Part shown: positions 36,518 through 44,978 of the stretch, in pieces
Position numbering within the stretch: the first letter of the stretch is position 1
Layout of the letters: each line of letters begins with the position of its first letter
Assembly: GCF_013403865.1 (NCBI RefSeq)
Contig: NZ_JABFDK010000003.1
Location: 273,851 to 337,850, forward strand
Reading direction: 5' to 3'
DNA from: Winogradskyella costae
GTDB lineage: Bacteria; Bacteroidota; Bacteroidia; Flavobacteriales; Flavobacteriaceae
DNA: 64,000 nt
Notes under the pieces: model-generated
Told to the model about the DNA's origin: nothing
Database searches by the model: none
Seen by the model: only the letters and a program-made list of their open reading frames with translations
Position numbers and translations under genes: made by a program

Positions 36518-37372
36518 ATGAAAAAAGTAAACATTGGTGGAGTACCAGAACACTTTAATTTAGCATGGTATTTAACACTTAAAAATGGTGAATATAAAGA
36601 TCAAGATATCAATTTAAGATGGCATGATTATTATGGAGGCACTGGCGCTATGACTAAAGCATTACGTTCTGGCGAAATTGATATGGCAGTAATATTAACA
36701 GAAGGTATTGTTAAAGATATCATTGAAGGCAATCCTTCTAAAATTGTTCAAACTTTTGTTGAAACCCCTTTAATTTGGGGAATTCATGTTGCTGCGGATT
36801 CTCAATTCAAAACTATTGATGATATAAAAGGAAGTAGAGCCGCGATTAGTAGGTACGGTTCTGGTTCACATCTTATGGCTTATATAAATGCCAAAAATAA
36901 TAATTGGGACATAGAAAATGACTTGAATTTTGAAGTTATTAAAAATCTAGATGGCGCAATTAAAGGGCTAACCGAAGGCCAAGCTGATTATTTTATGTGG
37001 GAAAAGTTTACCACCAAACCAATAGTAGATGAGGGTGTCTTTAGACGTATTGACAATTGCCCATCCCCATGGCCATGCTTTGTAATTGCTGTCAGACAAG
37101 AATTTATTGATAACAATGGAGCTGATTTAAAAATCATTTTAGATATCATTAATGAAACAACTTCCGAATTTAAATCCATACCGCGCATAGATAAAACTAT
37201 TGCTAATCGCTATGGGCAAGAGCTAGAGGATGTACAAGAATGGCTATCACTTACAGAATGGTCACAAAACCCTATGGATAAAAAGACTTTAGATTATGTA
37301 CAAGAACAATTGTACGATTTGAACATTATTTCGGAGAAAGTAGAGTATTCTAAATTGATTCATAAAAGTTAA
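36518..37372 (+). CDS. Periplasmic-binding-protein-fold protein without signal peptide
   Basis: The 284-residue protein has the type II periplasmic-binding fold pattern of the NMT1/THI5-like family: VNIGGVPEHFNLAWYLTLKNG, YYGGTGAMTKALRSGEIDMAVILTEG and the hinge-like ADYFMWEKF. It begins directly with the first strand, so it should be cytoplasmic and not part of an ABC importer; no permease or ATPase is adjacent. It is 35 bases after the nucleoside phosphorylase, which hints at small-molecule sensing or metabolism linked to that operon. Ligand unknown. Confidence 0.75.
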   Translation: MKKVNIGGVPEHFNLAWYLTLKNGEYKDQDINLRWHDYYGGTGAMTKALRSGEIDMAVILTEGIVKDIIEGNPSKIVQTFVETPLIWGIHVAADSQFKTIDDIKGSRAAISRYGSGSHLMAYINAKNNNWDIENDLNFEVIKNLDGAIKGLTEGQADYFMWEKFTTKPIVDEGVFRRIDNCPSPWPCFVIAVRQEFIDNNGADLKIILDIINETTSEFKSIPRIDKTIANRYGQELEDVQEWLSLTEWSQNPMDKKTLDYVQEQLYDLNIISEKVEYSKLIHKS

Positions 37373-37509
37373 GAATTCTTTACATTTTTGAGTTAAGAAT
37401 CAATACAGTTTTAACATTTAAAACGAGTTAAAAGCATAATATTTAGGTAGATAATTATTTAAAGTTAAAGTGTTTTGGGCTATAACTTTTAATATCTAAA
37501 AAAAATAAT

Positions 37510-37517
37510 TATATTTG
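37510..37517 (+). promoter_or_regulatory. -7 element of the small membrane protein gene
   Basis: TATATTTG matches TANNTTTG exactly, 43 bases before the ATG at 37561. The -33 region (about 37487) is T-rich without a clear TTTG. Confidence 0.5.
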
Positions 37518-37560
37518 TTTTCCTCTGCATCAATATTATTGATAACCCAAATAGATAAAT

Positions 37561-37779
37561 ATGATCGTAAACATTATCCTGATTTTATTTTGCTTAGTTG
37601 CTATTAATTTTTTATTATTAGTCTTTAGCTGTAACAAAACGGCTAAAAAAGTTAATAATAAATTAGTCCAACCTGTTAAAACTGATACTAAGCGACATCA
37701 TTCTTCTCAACCTGAAAAATATCCTACTTTAGTTCCCAGTCAATTACAGACACACCAACTTGCTCCAACTGGGAGTTAG
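37561..37779 (+). CDS. Small single-pass membrane protein
   Basis: The 72-residue protein has one N-terminal hydrophobic helix (about 2-23) followed by FSCNKTAKKVNNKL and a polar tail. Its last 18 codons run antisense to the 3' end of ung, so the tail is probably not conserved and the real function lies in the helix and short juxtamembrane part. An exact -7 element upstream supports expression. Function unknown. Confidence 0.55.
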   Translation: MIVNIILILFCLVAINFLLLVFSCNKTAKKVNNKLVQPVKTDTKRHHSSQPEKYPTLVPSQLQTHQLAPTGS

Positions 37780-38398
37780 TTTTACTAAAATGCTTATTAC
37801 CAAACCAATACCCTCTATTAGCACTCAACGGAGATGGATGTCCACTTTCTAAAATGATGTGTTTAGACGTATCTATTAATTTCTTTTTCTTTTTAGCGAA
37901 TCCTCCCCAAAGTAGAAACACAATGTTGTTTTTTTCTTCGCTAATCGTTTGTATTACAACATCTGTAAATTGCTCCCAACCGTTCTTTTGATGACTTCCC
38001 GCTTCATGTGCTCTAACGGTCAAAGTTGCATTTAATAATAAAACGCCTTGATCTGCCCAAGGCACTAAATTACCGCTTATAGGATACGGAATCCCAAGAT
38101 CTAGCTCTATTTCTTTAAAAATATTAGTTAAAGATGGTGGATGATTTATTCCATCATTAACAGAAAAAGACAAACCATTAGCCTGACCGATACCATGGTA
38201 AGGATCTTGACCAATAATCACAACCTTAACATCATCAAAACTACAATGATTAAAAGCGTTAAAAATATCAGATGCTTTTGGAAAACAAGTATGCGTCTTA
38301 TATTCGTGCTTAATAAAATCTACTAAATCCTTAAAGTAAGGTTTTTCAAATTCAGGATTAAGATAAGTTTTCCAGCTTTGATCTATATTTACAGTCAT
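37724..38398 (-). CDS. ung: Uracil-DNA glycosylase
   Basis: ATG at 38398 gives the family-like start MTVNIDQSWKTYL; a longer frame adds 30 hydrophobic residues that read through the divergent promoter region. The 224-residue enzyme has the active-site motif GQDPYHG (catalytic Asp) and the C-terminal HPSPLSA loop, the hallmarks of family 1 UDG. It removes uracil from DNA at the start of base-excision repair. It is divergent from the YfcC-type transporter. Confidence 0.95.
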   Translation of the reverse strand: MTVNIDQSWKTYLNPEFEKPYFKDLVDFIKHEYKTHTCFPKASDIFNAFNHCSFDDVKVVIIGQDPYHGIGQANGLSFSVNDGINHPPSLTNIFKEIELDLGIPYPISGNLVPWADQGVLLLNATLTVRAHEAGSHQKNGWEQFTDVVIQTISEEKNNIVFLLWGGFAKKKKKLIDTSKHIILESGHPSPLSANRGYWFGNKHFSKTNSQLEQVGVSVIDWELK

Positions 38399-38453
38399 AT
38401 TTTGAAACAGATTATATCTTATAAAATTTAAATTCACGAATAAGTAACTCAGA

Positions 38454-39947
38454 ATGAAAAATTTAAAATTCCCTTCTGCACAGACCATATTATTTATAAT
38501 TGCAGGGCTAGTAACGCTTTTAACTTGGTTTGTTCCTGCAGGAAAATATGATACTTTAAGTTATAACGCGGCATCAAACAAATTTACGCGTTTAAGTCTA
38601 GATAAGGAAATAAGCTTAACGGCAACTCAGGCGTCTTTAGATGATTTAAATATTAAAATTCCTATTAAAAAGTTTACTCATGGAGATATCTACAAGCCCA
38701 TTAATATTCCTGGGACTTATAACAAATTAGAACCTAAACCACAAAGTTTTTTTGATTTTGTAACCTCCCCAATTAAAGGTATTATTGAAGCTGCAGATAT
38801 TATTTTCCTTGTATTAATTATTGGTGGATTAATAGGCGTTTTAAACAAATCAGGAGCTTTTGACGCCGCTATATCACAACTAGCTATTGTCTTAAAGGGT
38901 AGAGAACCTCTATTAATTATACTAGTCACTTCTCTAGTTGCTTTAGGAGGAACCACTTTTGGTTTTGCAGAAGAAACCATAGCTTTTTTCCCTATTTTAA
39001 TTCCTGTTTTTTTAGCGGCAAAATATGATGCACTTGTTGGAGTTGCTAGTATTTTTTTGGGTTCTGCAATTGGCACCATGTGCTCTACAATAAATCCTTT
39101 TTCTACAATTATTGCTAGTGATGCTGCTGGTATAAATTGGACAACCGGATTAAATGGTCGTATCTTCATGCTCTTTTTATGTTTAACGATTACCATTGCT
39201 TATATTATGCGGTACGCTAAGCGTGTTCAAAACGACCCAACCAAATCGCTTATTTACGACCAAAGAGACCAAATTGCACAATTATTTACTTTAAAAGACG
39301 CGACTCATATTAATTTTAATTGGAGATTAAAACTGGCTTTGCTTGTTTTTACAAGTAGTTTTATTTTGATGATTATCGGTGTTTCTATATTAGACTGGTG
39401 GTTTGTAGAAATGACGACTGTATTCTTAATTAGCGCTATTGCTATAGGGTTTATTATTCAAATCAGTGAAACCGACTTTATAGACACCTTCGTCAAAGGA
39501 GCGGGTGATCTTTTGGGTGTAGCACTCATTATAGGCATCGCAAGAGGTGTAACCGTTTTAATGACAGACGGTTTAATAAGTGATACGTTATTATATTATG
39601 CTAGCGATATTACCACCGGAATGAACAAAGGAGTTTTTGCGAGTGTTATGACCATCATTTATTCTGGATTATCATTCTTTATTCCGAGTTCTTCAGGAAT
39701 GGCTGTTCTAACTATGCCAATTATGGCGCCTTTGGCAGATACCGTGGGTGTAGGTCGCGAAGTTGTAGTTAATACATACCAATACGGACTAGGCTTATTT
39801 TATCTTGTAAATCCTACAGGATTGATTTTAGCATCTCTAGCTGTCGCTAAAATTAACTTTAGTAAATGGTTGAAATTTATAATGCCTTTATTTATCATAT
39901 TAATTATTGTAACCTTACTTGTATTAGCGGTGTCTTCATACTTATAG
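38454..39947 (+). CDS. YfcC-type carrier of the DcuC superfamily
   Basis: The 497-residue protein has about twelve hydrophobic segments. It matches the YfcC/anaerobic C4-dicarboxylate carrier family: TWFVPAGKYDTL near the start, a large periplasmic loop (about 30-90) and the repeated core GTTFGFAEETIAFFPILIPVF and FFIPSSSGMAVLTMPIMAPLAD, which form the substrate-facing re-entrant loops. Likely substrates are small carboxylates or peptide-derived amino acids. It sits 55 bases from ung with opposite orientation. Confidence 0.82.
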   Translation: MKNLKFPSAQTILFIIAGLVTLLTWFVPAGKYDTLSYNAASNKFTRLSLDKEISLTATQASLDDLNIKIPIKKFTHGDIYKPINIPGTYNKLEPKPQSFFDFVTSPIKGIIEAADIIFLVLIIGGLIGVLNKSGAFDAAISQLAIVLKGREPLLIILVTSLVALGGTTFGFAEETIAFFPILIPVFLAAKYDALVGVASIFLGSAIGTMCSTINPFSTIIASDAAGINWTTGLNGRIFMLFLCLTITIAYIMRYAKRVQNDPTKSLIYDQRDQIAQLFTLKDATHINFNWRLKLALLVFTSSFILMIIGVSILDWWFVEMTTVFLISAIAIGFIIQISETDFIDTFVKGAGDLLGVALIIGIARGVTVLMTDGLISDTLLYYASDITTGMNKGVFASVMTIIYSGLSFFIPSSSGMAVLTMPIMAPLADTVGVGREVVVNTYQYGLGLFYLVNPTGLILASLAVAKINFSKWLKFIMPLFIILIIVTLLVLAVSSYL

Positions 39948-39962
39948 TATTACATAATATCC

Positions 39963-39970
39963 TAAATTTG
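39963..39970 (+). promoter_or_regulatory. -7 element of mutS2
   Basis: TAAATTTG matches TANNTTTG exactly, 28 bases before the ATG at 39999. A -33 element is not obvious. Confidence 0.5.
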
Positions 39971-39998
39971 CAATTCTAAAAAAAACGTACCATACTAC

Positions 39999-42167
39999 AT
40001 GATAAACATTCATGAAAAAACTTTAAACGATCTTGAATTCTTTACGGTTTTAGAACAAATTAGCGCGCATACATTGACAGCTTTAGGAAAAGAAGCAGTT
40101 TTGAGCATTCTTCCTTTCGAGAGTAAAGACGTACTTATGCTTGAACTTGTTTACGTTAATGAATATTTATCGTCTTTTGAAAATGATAACAGAATCCCAA
40201 GCCACGGATTCGATACCATTGCGAAAGAATTAAAGCTACTTAAGATAGAAAACACCTATCTCGAAGTGACTGGCTTGCAGAAAATAGTCAGCATGTCGTT
40301 GACCGTTAATTCTATTTTAAAATTTTTAGAAAAATTTAAAGAATATTATCCAAAACTTCAACAATTTGGCCAATATATTCAGGTAAACACTACCATCATA
40401 GAACAAGTCGACGCTGTAGTTGATCGCTTTGGGGATATTAAAGACAATGCGTCTCCTTTGCTTTCTAACTTACGAAAATCCATTAATCTCCTAAAGGGAA
40501 AAATTAATAGTAGTTTTTCTTCAGCATTACACACCTATCACAATCTAGATTACTTAGATGACATAAGAGAATCTGTTGTAGATAATAAACGTGTGCTTGC
40601 TGTAAAAGCTATGTATCGTAGAAAGGTAAAAGGCGCGATAATGGGAGGCAGTAAAACTGGAAGTATTGTTTACATTGAACCAGAAACTACATTACAACAC
40701 ACTAGAGAACTTAACAACTTAGAATACGAGGAAAAAGAAGAAGTTATTAAAATCCTTAAAGAGCTGACGGATTTTATACGCGAATTTCTACCCCTTCTTA
40801 AAGATTATCAAGAATTTCTTATCAATCTAGACGTCATCTCAGCAAAAGCTAAATACGCGCAGAGTATGAATGCGATTCTTCCTGAGTTTTCTGACGAACG
40901 TAGTATGAATTTGCGTGATGCCTATCACCCTCTACTCTATTTAAACAATAAAGAAAAGGGAGAAAAAACGTTTCCTCAGTCTATTGGGTTAGAAAAAGAC
41001 AGTCGAATTATTGTCATTTCTGGTCCCAATGCAGGCGGAAAAAGTATTACTTTAAAAACAGTGGGTTTATTACAAACCATGATTCAAAGCGGTATGCTGA
41101 TTCCTGTACACGAGCGCAGTCATGTGTGTTTATTTGATCGCATTCTTAGTGATATTGGAGACAATCAATCTATAGAAAATCATCTAAGTACTTATAGTTA
41201 TCGCCTAAAACAGATGAACTATTTTCTGAAGAAGTGTAACAATAAAACGCTTTTCTTAATTGATGAATTTGGAACAGGAAGTGATCCAGAATTAGGTGGA
41301 GCTTTAGCTGAAACATTTTTAGAAGTCTTTTATGAACGTGAAGCATTCGGAATTATAACGACACATTATTCCAATTTAAAATTATTAGCTAACGAGTTAC
41401 CCCACATTAAAAATGCCAATATGCTTTTTAATGAAAAAACCTTAGAACCGATGTATAAGCTGGTTGTAGGGCAAGCCGGAAGCTCATTTACGTTTGAGGT
41501 GGCACAGAAAAATGGTATTCCTTATAGTCTAATCAACAAATCGAAAAAGAAAATTGAACGCGGTAAAGTTCGCTTCGATGCGACCATTGCAAAGCTTCAA
41601 AAAGAACGAAGCAAATTAGAACGTACCGAACGCTCATTAAAAGAAAACGAAAAAAAGAAGATTTCTGAAGCTGATAAATTGGAAGAAGTCAATGCAAAAG
41701 TTCAGAAAAAATTAGAGAGCTTTCAAGAATTGTATGATTCTAACCAACGTCTAATTTACTTAGGACAGAAGGTGAATGACATTTCTGAAAAGTACTTTGA
41801 AGATCATAAAAAACGAGAGCTAATGGCTGAACTCTTTAGACTTGTTCAAATTGAAAACTCAAAACGTAAAAAAGTATCAGCAAAACAAAAACGTGCAGAA
41901 AAGCATAAAGAAAAACAGGTAAAGCAAGAAGCTGAGAAAAAAGTTGAGGTCATTCGACAAAAGAAGAAAGAAGCCAAAAAGAAAGCGGTTAAAGTAGAAA
42001 AACCAAAAGCCATTTTAAGACTTGGTGATCGCGTGAGAATGCAAGATGGTAGAGCTGTCGGAAGTATTGATTCTATTGAAAAAAACAAAGCTATTGTTAA
42101 TTATGGCATGTTTACCACCAACGTAAGTTTAGATCAGTTAGAGTTGGTTGAGGCAAAAAAGAAATAA
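39999..42167 (+). CDS. mutS2: MutS2-like ATPase without Smr domain
   Basis: This 722-residue protein has the clamp/core helical region, then a MutS-type ABC ATPase with Walker A GPNAGGKS at 342-349, Walker B around LIDEFGTGSD (Asp422-Glu423) and the TTHYSNLK H-loop. A long Lys/Glu-rich coiled coil follows (about 510-665). The C-terminus is a short beta-barrel (LGDRVRMQDGRAVGSI). The Smr nuclease domain of classical MutS2 is absent. MutS2 acts on branched DNA or stalled ribosomes. The lack of Smr means any nuclease role must come from elsewhere. Confidence 0.88.
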   Translation: MINIHEKTLNDLEFFTVLEQISAHTLTALGKEAVLSILPFESKDVLMLELVYVNEYLSSFENDNRIPSHGFDTIAKELKLLKIENTYLEVTGLQKIVSMSLTVNSILKFLEKFKEYYPKLQQFGQYIQVNTTIIEQVDAVVDRFGDIKDNASPLLSNLRKSINLLKGKINSSFSSALHTYHNLDYLDDIRESVVDNKRVLAVKAMYRRKVKGAIMGGSKTGSIVYIEPETTLQHTRELNNLEYEEKEEVIKILKELTDFIREFLPLLKDYQEFLINLDVISAKAKYAQSMNAILPEFSDERSMNLRDAYHPLLYLNNKEKGEKTFPQSIGLEKDSRIIVISGPNAGGKSITLKTVGLLQTMIQSGMLIPVHERSHVCLFDRILSDIGDNQSIENHLSTYSYRLKQMNYFLKKCNNKTLFLIDEFGTGSDPELGGALAETFLEVFYEREAFGIITTHYSNLKLLANELPHIKNANMLFNEKTLEPMYKLVVGQAGSSFTFEVAQKNGIPYSLINKSKKKIERGKVRFDATIAKLQKERSKLERTERSLKENEKKKISEADKLEEVNAKVQKKLESFQELYDSNQRLIYLGQKVNDISEKYFEDHKKRELMAELFRLVQIENSKRKKVSAKQKRAEKHKEKQVKQEAEKKVEVIRQKKKEAKKKAVKVEKPKAILRLGDRVRMQDGRAVGSIDSIEKNKAIVNYGMFTTNVSLDQLELVEAKKK

Positions 42168-42225
42168 TTAATAAACCATTGTTAAAATATAAATCGATTA
42201 GAAACAATAGGCTTATCTTTATATA

Positions 42226-42648
42226 GTGATTTCAGAAATTCCAAAAGACAAACAACTCATTCTTTTCGATGGTGTATGCAACCTCTGCAATAGCAGTGTT
42301 TTGTATGTGATAAAACGAGATAAAAAAAACAAGTTTCTATTTGCACCATTGCAGAGTGACATCGGTGACGCCATCAAAAAAAAATTCAATATAAATACCG
42401 AACAAACAGATTCCATTTTACTTTATAATCCCGAGAAAGATAGTTTAACTTACAAATCTACGGCGGCATTATTAGTAGCTAAAAATTTAGGTTTTCCAAC
42501 CTGTATATTATCTGTATTCTTAATTCTACCGGTTTTTGCTAGAAATTGGGTTTATAATTATATAGCTAAGCATCGCTATCAATGGTACGGAAGGAAGGAA
42601 TCATGTATGATTCCAACACCTGAGTTAAAATCTAAATTTTTAGAATAA
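42226..42648 (+). CDS. DCC-family thiol-disulfide oxidoreductase-like protein
   Basis: The 140-residue protein belongs to the DUF393/DCC family, named for its conserved DxxCxxC. Here the motif is FDGVCNLCN at about residue 12. The rest follows the family: IKRDKKNKFLFAPLQS, a hydrophobic segment and RYQWYGRKESCMIPTPE. The start is a GTG at 42226; no in-frame ATG lies near. Function is probably redox-related. A strong terminator follows. Confidence 0.82.
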   Translation: MISEIPKDKQLILFDGVCNLCNSSVLYVIKRDKKNKFLFAPLQSDIGDAIKKKFNINTEQTDSILLYNPEKDSLTYKSTAALLVAKNLGFPTCILSVFLILPVFARNWVYNYIAKHRYQWYGRKESCMIPTPELKSKFLE

Positions 42649-42650
42649 AA

Positions 42651-42685
42651 AAAAGCCTTTTCACAACCAATGAAAAGGCTTTTTT
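42651..42685 (+). terminator. Rho-independent terminator
   Basis: AAAAGCCTTTTCA (42651-42663) pairs with TGAAAAGGCTTTT (42671-42683) around a 7-base loop and is followed by T residues. It terminates the DCC-family gene. An A-run on the other side would also support leftward termination. Confidence 0.85.
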
Positions 42686-43015
42686 AATTAACAACTTACT
42701 TAAAACTAATTTGAACAAAACATATTTTCAACTCCTATACTGAGGGTAATAATAAGTTGATTAATAGCACATTATTTTGTTACTGCAAATATATGCACAT
42801 CCTTAATTTGTTCATAAAAAAATCGATATAAGACGCTATAAGAATGATTTTGGTCGTAAAAATGTCAATTATATCCATCAATAACCTTTTCATAGTAATT
42901 ATCCTACTAATTAATAAGATAGGTTTACTTCTCAATTGATATGCTGTACTTATTTAGGGTTAAAGTATGCCTAGTAAAATCATAATTTTGGAATAAACAT
43001 TAATATTCTAACATT
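42686..43015. other. Intergenic region before the pseudogene
   Basis: No ORF of note. It holds a minus-facing exact -7 match (TATATTTG, plus-strand 42786-42793) with no good -33 element, and the plus-facing promoter element at 42983. Nothing else is seen. Confidence 0.5.
42983..42990 (+). promoter_or_regulatory. -7 element of the MuiA-family pseudogene
   Basis: TAATTTTG matches the -7 consensus exactly, 25 bases before the ATG at 43016, so the broken gene may still be transcribed. No good -33 element is seen. Confidence 0.5.
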
Positions 43016-43559
43016 ATGACAACCCAACCAAAACCCTTAAAAACACTTCTTATTTTTCTATTTCTACTAGGAACACAATTAACCAATGCCTTTCAGCAAC
43101 CTAGTAAAATTAAAATGGTTACTGTCTATTTAGATGGAGCCGAAATTAACCGTGAATTGTCAAGGCAGTTATTCAGGTAAAACCAATATTAATCCGAGTG
43201 CAACCACAGATAGTTTAACAATTTCACTTGGAGTAGACCCAAACATTATTGTAAAACGCAAGCAACGAAATGATTTTAAGAAAACTACATTTATCGGTAA
43301 CAACAGAGTGATTCAAAAAGCTTTTGAAATTGAAATTAAAAACAACAAAACCTCTGATATTCAATTAACACTGTTAGATCGCATTCCTAAAAATCAAGAT
43401 AAAACCATAAAAATAGATTACATAGAAACAGGAAACTCTAACTACGATGAAGACAAAGGAATTTTAAAATGGACTCTAAATTTAAAATCTAGTGCCACAG
43501 AAAATGTTAAAATTTCCTACACTGTAAAATTTCCGAAAGGTAAACGCGTTAACCTATAA
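43016..43559 (+). pseudogene. Internally deleted MuiA/DUF4139-family gene
   Basis: The frame opened at 43016 encodes a signal peptide and the family N-terminal strand KIKMVTVYLDGAEINRE, then stops at 43178-43180. The +1-shifted frame overlapping it carries on, from about 43160, with the family C-terminus: GSYSGKTNIN, VKRKQRNDFKKTTFIGN, IEIKNNKTSDIQLTLLDRIP and a last strand VKISYTVKFPKGKRV. Intact DUF4140/DUF4139 (mucoidy-inhibitor MuiA-like) proteins are about 500-600 residues. Here only about 50 N-terminal and 130 C-terminal residues remain, so roughly 350-400 middle residues have been lost and the junction is out of frame. The remaining coding ends are still well preserved, which suggests a recent event. 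Confidence 0.8.
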
Positions 43560-43565
43560 ATACAC

Positions 43566-43708
43566 AGCCTCAAAACAAAATAGTTTCAATTAAACCCTAA
43601 CTTCTGTTAGTTAGGAATGAATTTAATTCTAGTAGAAAGCTTGTCTAACTTTCTATCAGTGTCACTAATTTTGATAGAAATACTAGTTTCGTTTTGAGGC
43701 TTTTTTTA
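43566..43708 (+). other. Structured intergenic element with nested hairpins
   Basis: Outer arms AGCCTCAAAAC (43566-43576) and GTTTTGAGGCT (43691-43701) are perfectly complementary, and the next bases inward pair with bulges. Inside are the hairpin CCTAACT/AGTTAGG (43596-43615) and two mutually exclusive ones: TAGAAAG/CTTTCTA (43633-43655) and TTTCTATCA/TGATAGAAA (43650-43680). A seven-T run follows the outer 3' arm. At the least it is a terminator for the + strand; it could be a structured RNA. It sits between the pseudogene and the convergent TerB-like gene, whose stop overlaps the T run. Confidence 0.6.
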
Positions 43709-44038
43709 ATGCTTTAATAAGCGCTCTAAAAAACGAAGCATGTTCTGTTCTGTGATATCAAAATCATCATCAGATAGAAATAGAACTTTTATATCTTCAA
43801 GTAGGATATCTATATCGTCTTTAGTATAATTATGCTGCTCTAAACTCGTCGTAATTTTCTTGATGCCTTGGTAATCGTTATCACGATTAAACTCATCATG
43901 AATATCTTGAAAAGTTTGCTTATCTACATTAGAAAGAATAAGGTTTCTTTCCTCTGTTTTTTCTTTAAAATCAGAATTTGCAGCAAAAAGTAAAATGTAG
44001 GCTACGAGTTCATCTCGCGTCCAGTCGATTGTGTTCAT
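43706..44038 (-). CDS. Small helical protein, possibly TerB-like
   Basis: The 110-residue protein is acidic and helical. The segment DELVAYILLFAANSDFKEKTEERNLI resembles the start of TerB-type helical domains, but the match is weak. It begins 4 bases after the sulfurtransferase stop on the same strand, so the two are probably co-translated. Function is unknown. Confidence 0.65.
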   Translation of the reverse strand: MNTIDWTRDELVAYILLFAANSDFKEKTEERNLILSNVDKQTFQDIHDEFNRDNDYQGIKKITTSLEQHNYTKDDIDILLEDIKVLFLSDDDFDITEQNMLRFLERLLKH

Positions 44039-44042
44039 TGAA

Positions 44043-44870
44043 TTAAGGTGTTAGGCTTCCATATTCTGTCCATGAACCATCATAGACAATTAAATTATTA
44101 TAATTACATAGTGTTGCTCCTAAGGCTAAAATACAAGCCGTAATACCAGAGCCACAACTAAATACTATTTGCGTTTCATGTTCTACTAAACTGTCAAAGA
44201 TGATCTGAAGTTCATCTATCGACTTCATTCTATACCCCTGAAATAATTCGGTGTAAGGTAAATTTTTTGAATTCGGAATGGTACCGCGTCGCAAACCATC
44301 TTTAGGTTCGTCTACCTTACACAGAAAACGATCTTCAGAACGTGCATCAACAACTAAAGTGTCCTTCTCATTGTGGAATTCATTAACGCCATTAAAGTCT
44401 GTCATTAAACTGGCATGGAATTCTGCTACAAAATCACCCAAATCATACACTGTACCTGTATAGTTTTCAATAGGAAAACCATCTTGTTGCCATTGTGGTA
44501 TGCCGCCATCTAAAACTGCGACATTTTTAAAACCGAAAACTTTAAATAACCACCATACTCTTGCACTTGAATAAATGCCTTTATCATCATAAACCACAAT
44601 TACAGAATCATTATTGATTCCTAATAATTGTGCTTCTGTTTGAAATTGCTCTTTTGAAGGTAAGGTGCTTGGGAAAGGGGCTGATACATCACTAAATTTT
44701 TGTTTAATATCAAAAAACCTAGCGTTGGGTATTCGTATTGAATCAGGACTAATCACCTTGTTAATCGTAGTATCTAGCACTATTAAATTGTTGGCATCAC
44801 TGTTTTTATGAAGCCATTCAACCGAAACTAAATCTGAATTTAATTTTTTTATTTCCAACTGATTATACAT
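44043..44870 (-). CDS. Sulfurtransferase, 3-mercaptopyruvate/thiosulfate type
   Basis: The 275-residue protein has two rhodanese domains. The N-terminal inactive one begins with SVEWLHKNSDANNLIVLD and contains VVYDDKGIYSSARVWWLFKVFGF and VLDGGIPQWQQDG. The C-terminal one carries the active Cys239 in SCGSGITAC, of the CGSGVTA type typical for mercaptopyruvate sulfurtransferases. It transfers sulfur to cyanide or thiols. It is followed by the TerB-like gene. Confidence 0.9.
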   Translation of the reverse strand: MYNQLEIKKLNSDLVSVEWLHKNSDANNLIVLDTTINKVISPDSIRIPNARFFDIKQKFSDVSAPFPSTLPSKEQFQTEAQLLGINNDSVIVVYDDKGIYSSARVWWLFKVFGFKNVAVLDGGIPQWQQDGFPIENYTGTVYDLGDFVAEFHASLMTDFNGVNEFHNEKDTLVVDARSEDRFLCKVDEPKDGLRRGTIPNSKNLPYTELFQGYRMKSIDELQIIFDSLVEHETQIVFSCGSGITACILALGATLCNYNNLIVYDGSWTEYGSLTP

Positions 44871-44978
44871 TTAATCTATGGAATTGAACACGACATGCTA
44901 AAGTGCATTTCATTATTTCTTTGTTAATTTGAATTGTATAAAGTTAAAATAATTTATCATATTTAAATATACTGAAAC

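Noticed and set aside
42786..42793. Minus-facing TATATTTG that could start a short RNA ending at the 42651-42685 hairpin
   Set aside because: There is no -33 element and no conserved structure; one exact 8-base match is expected by chance in AT-rich DNA.
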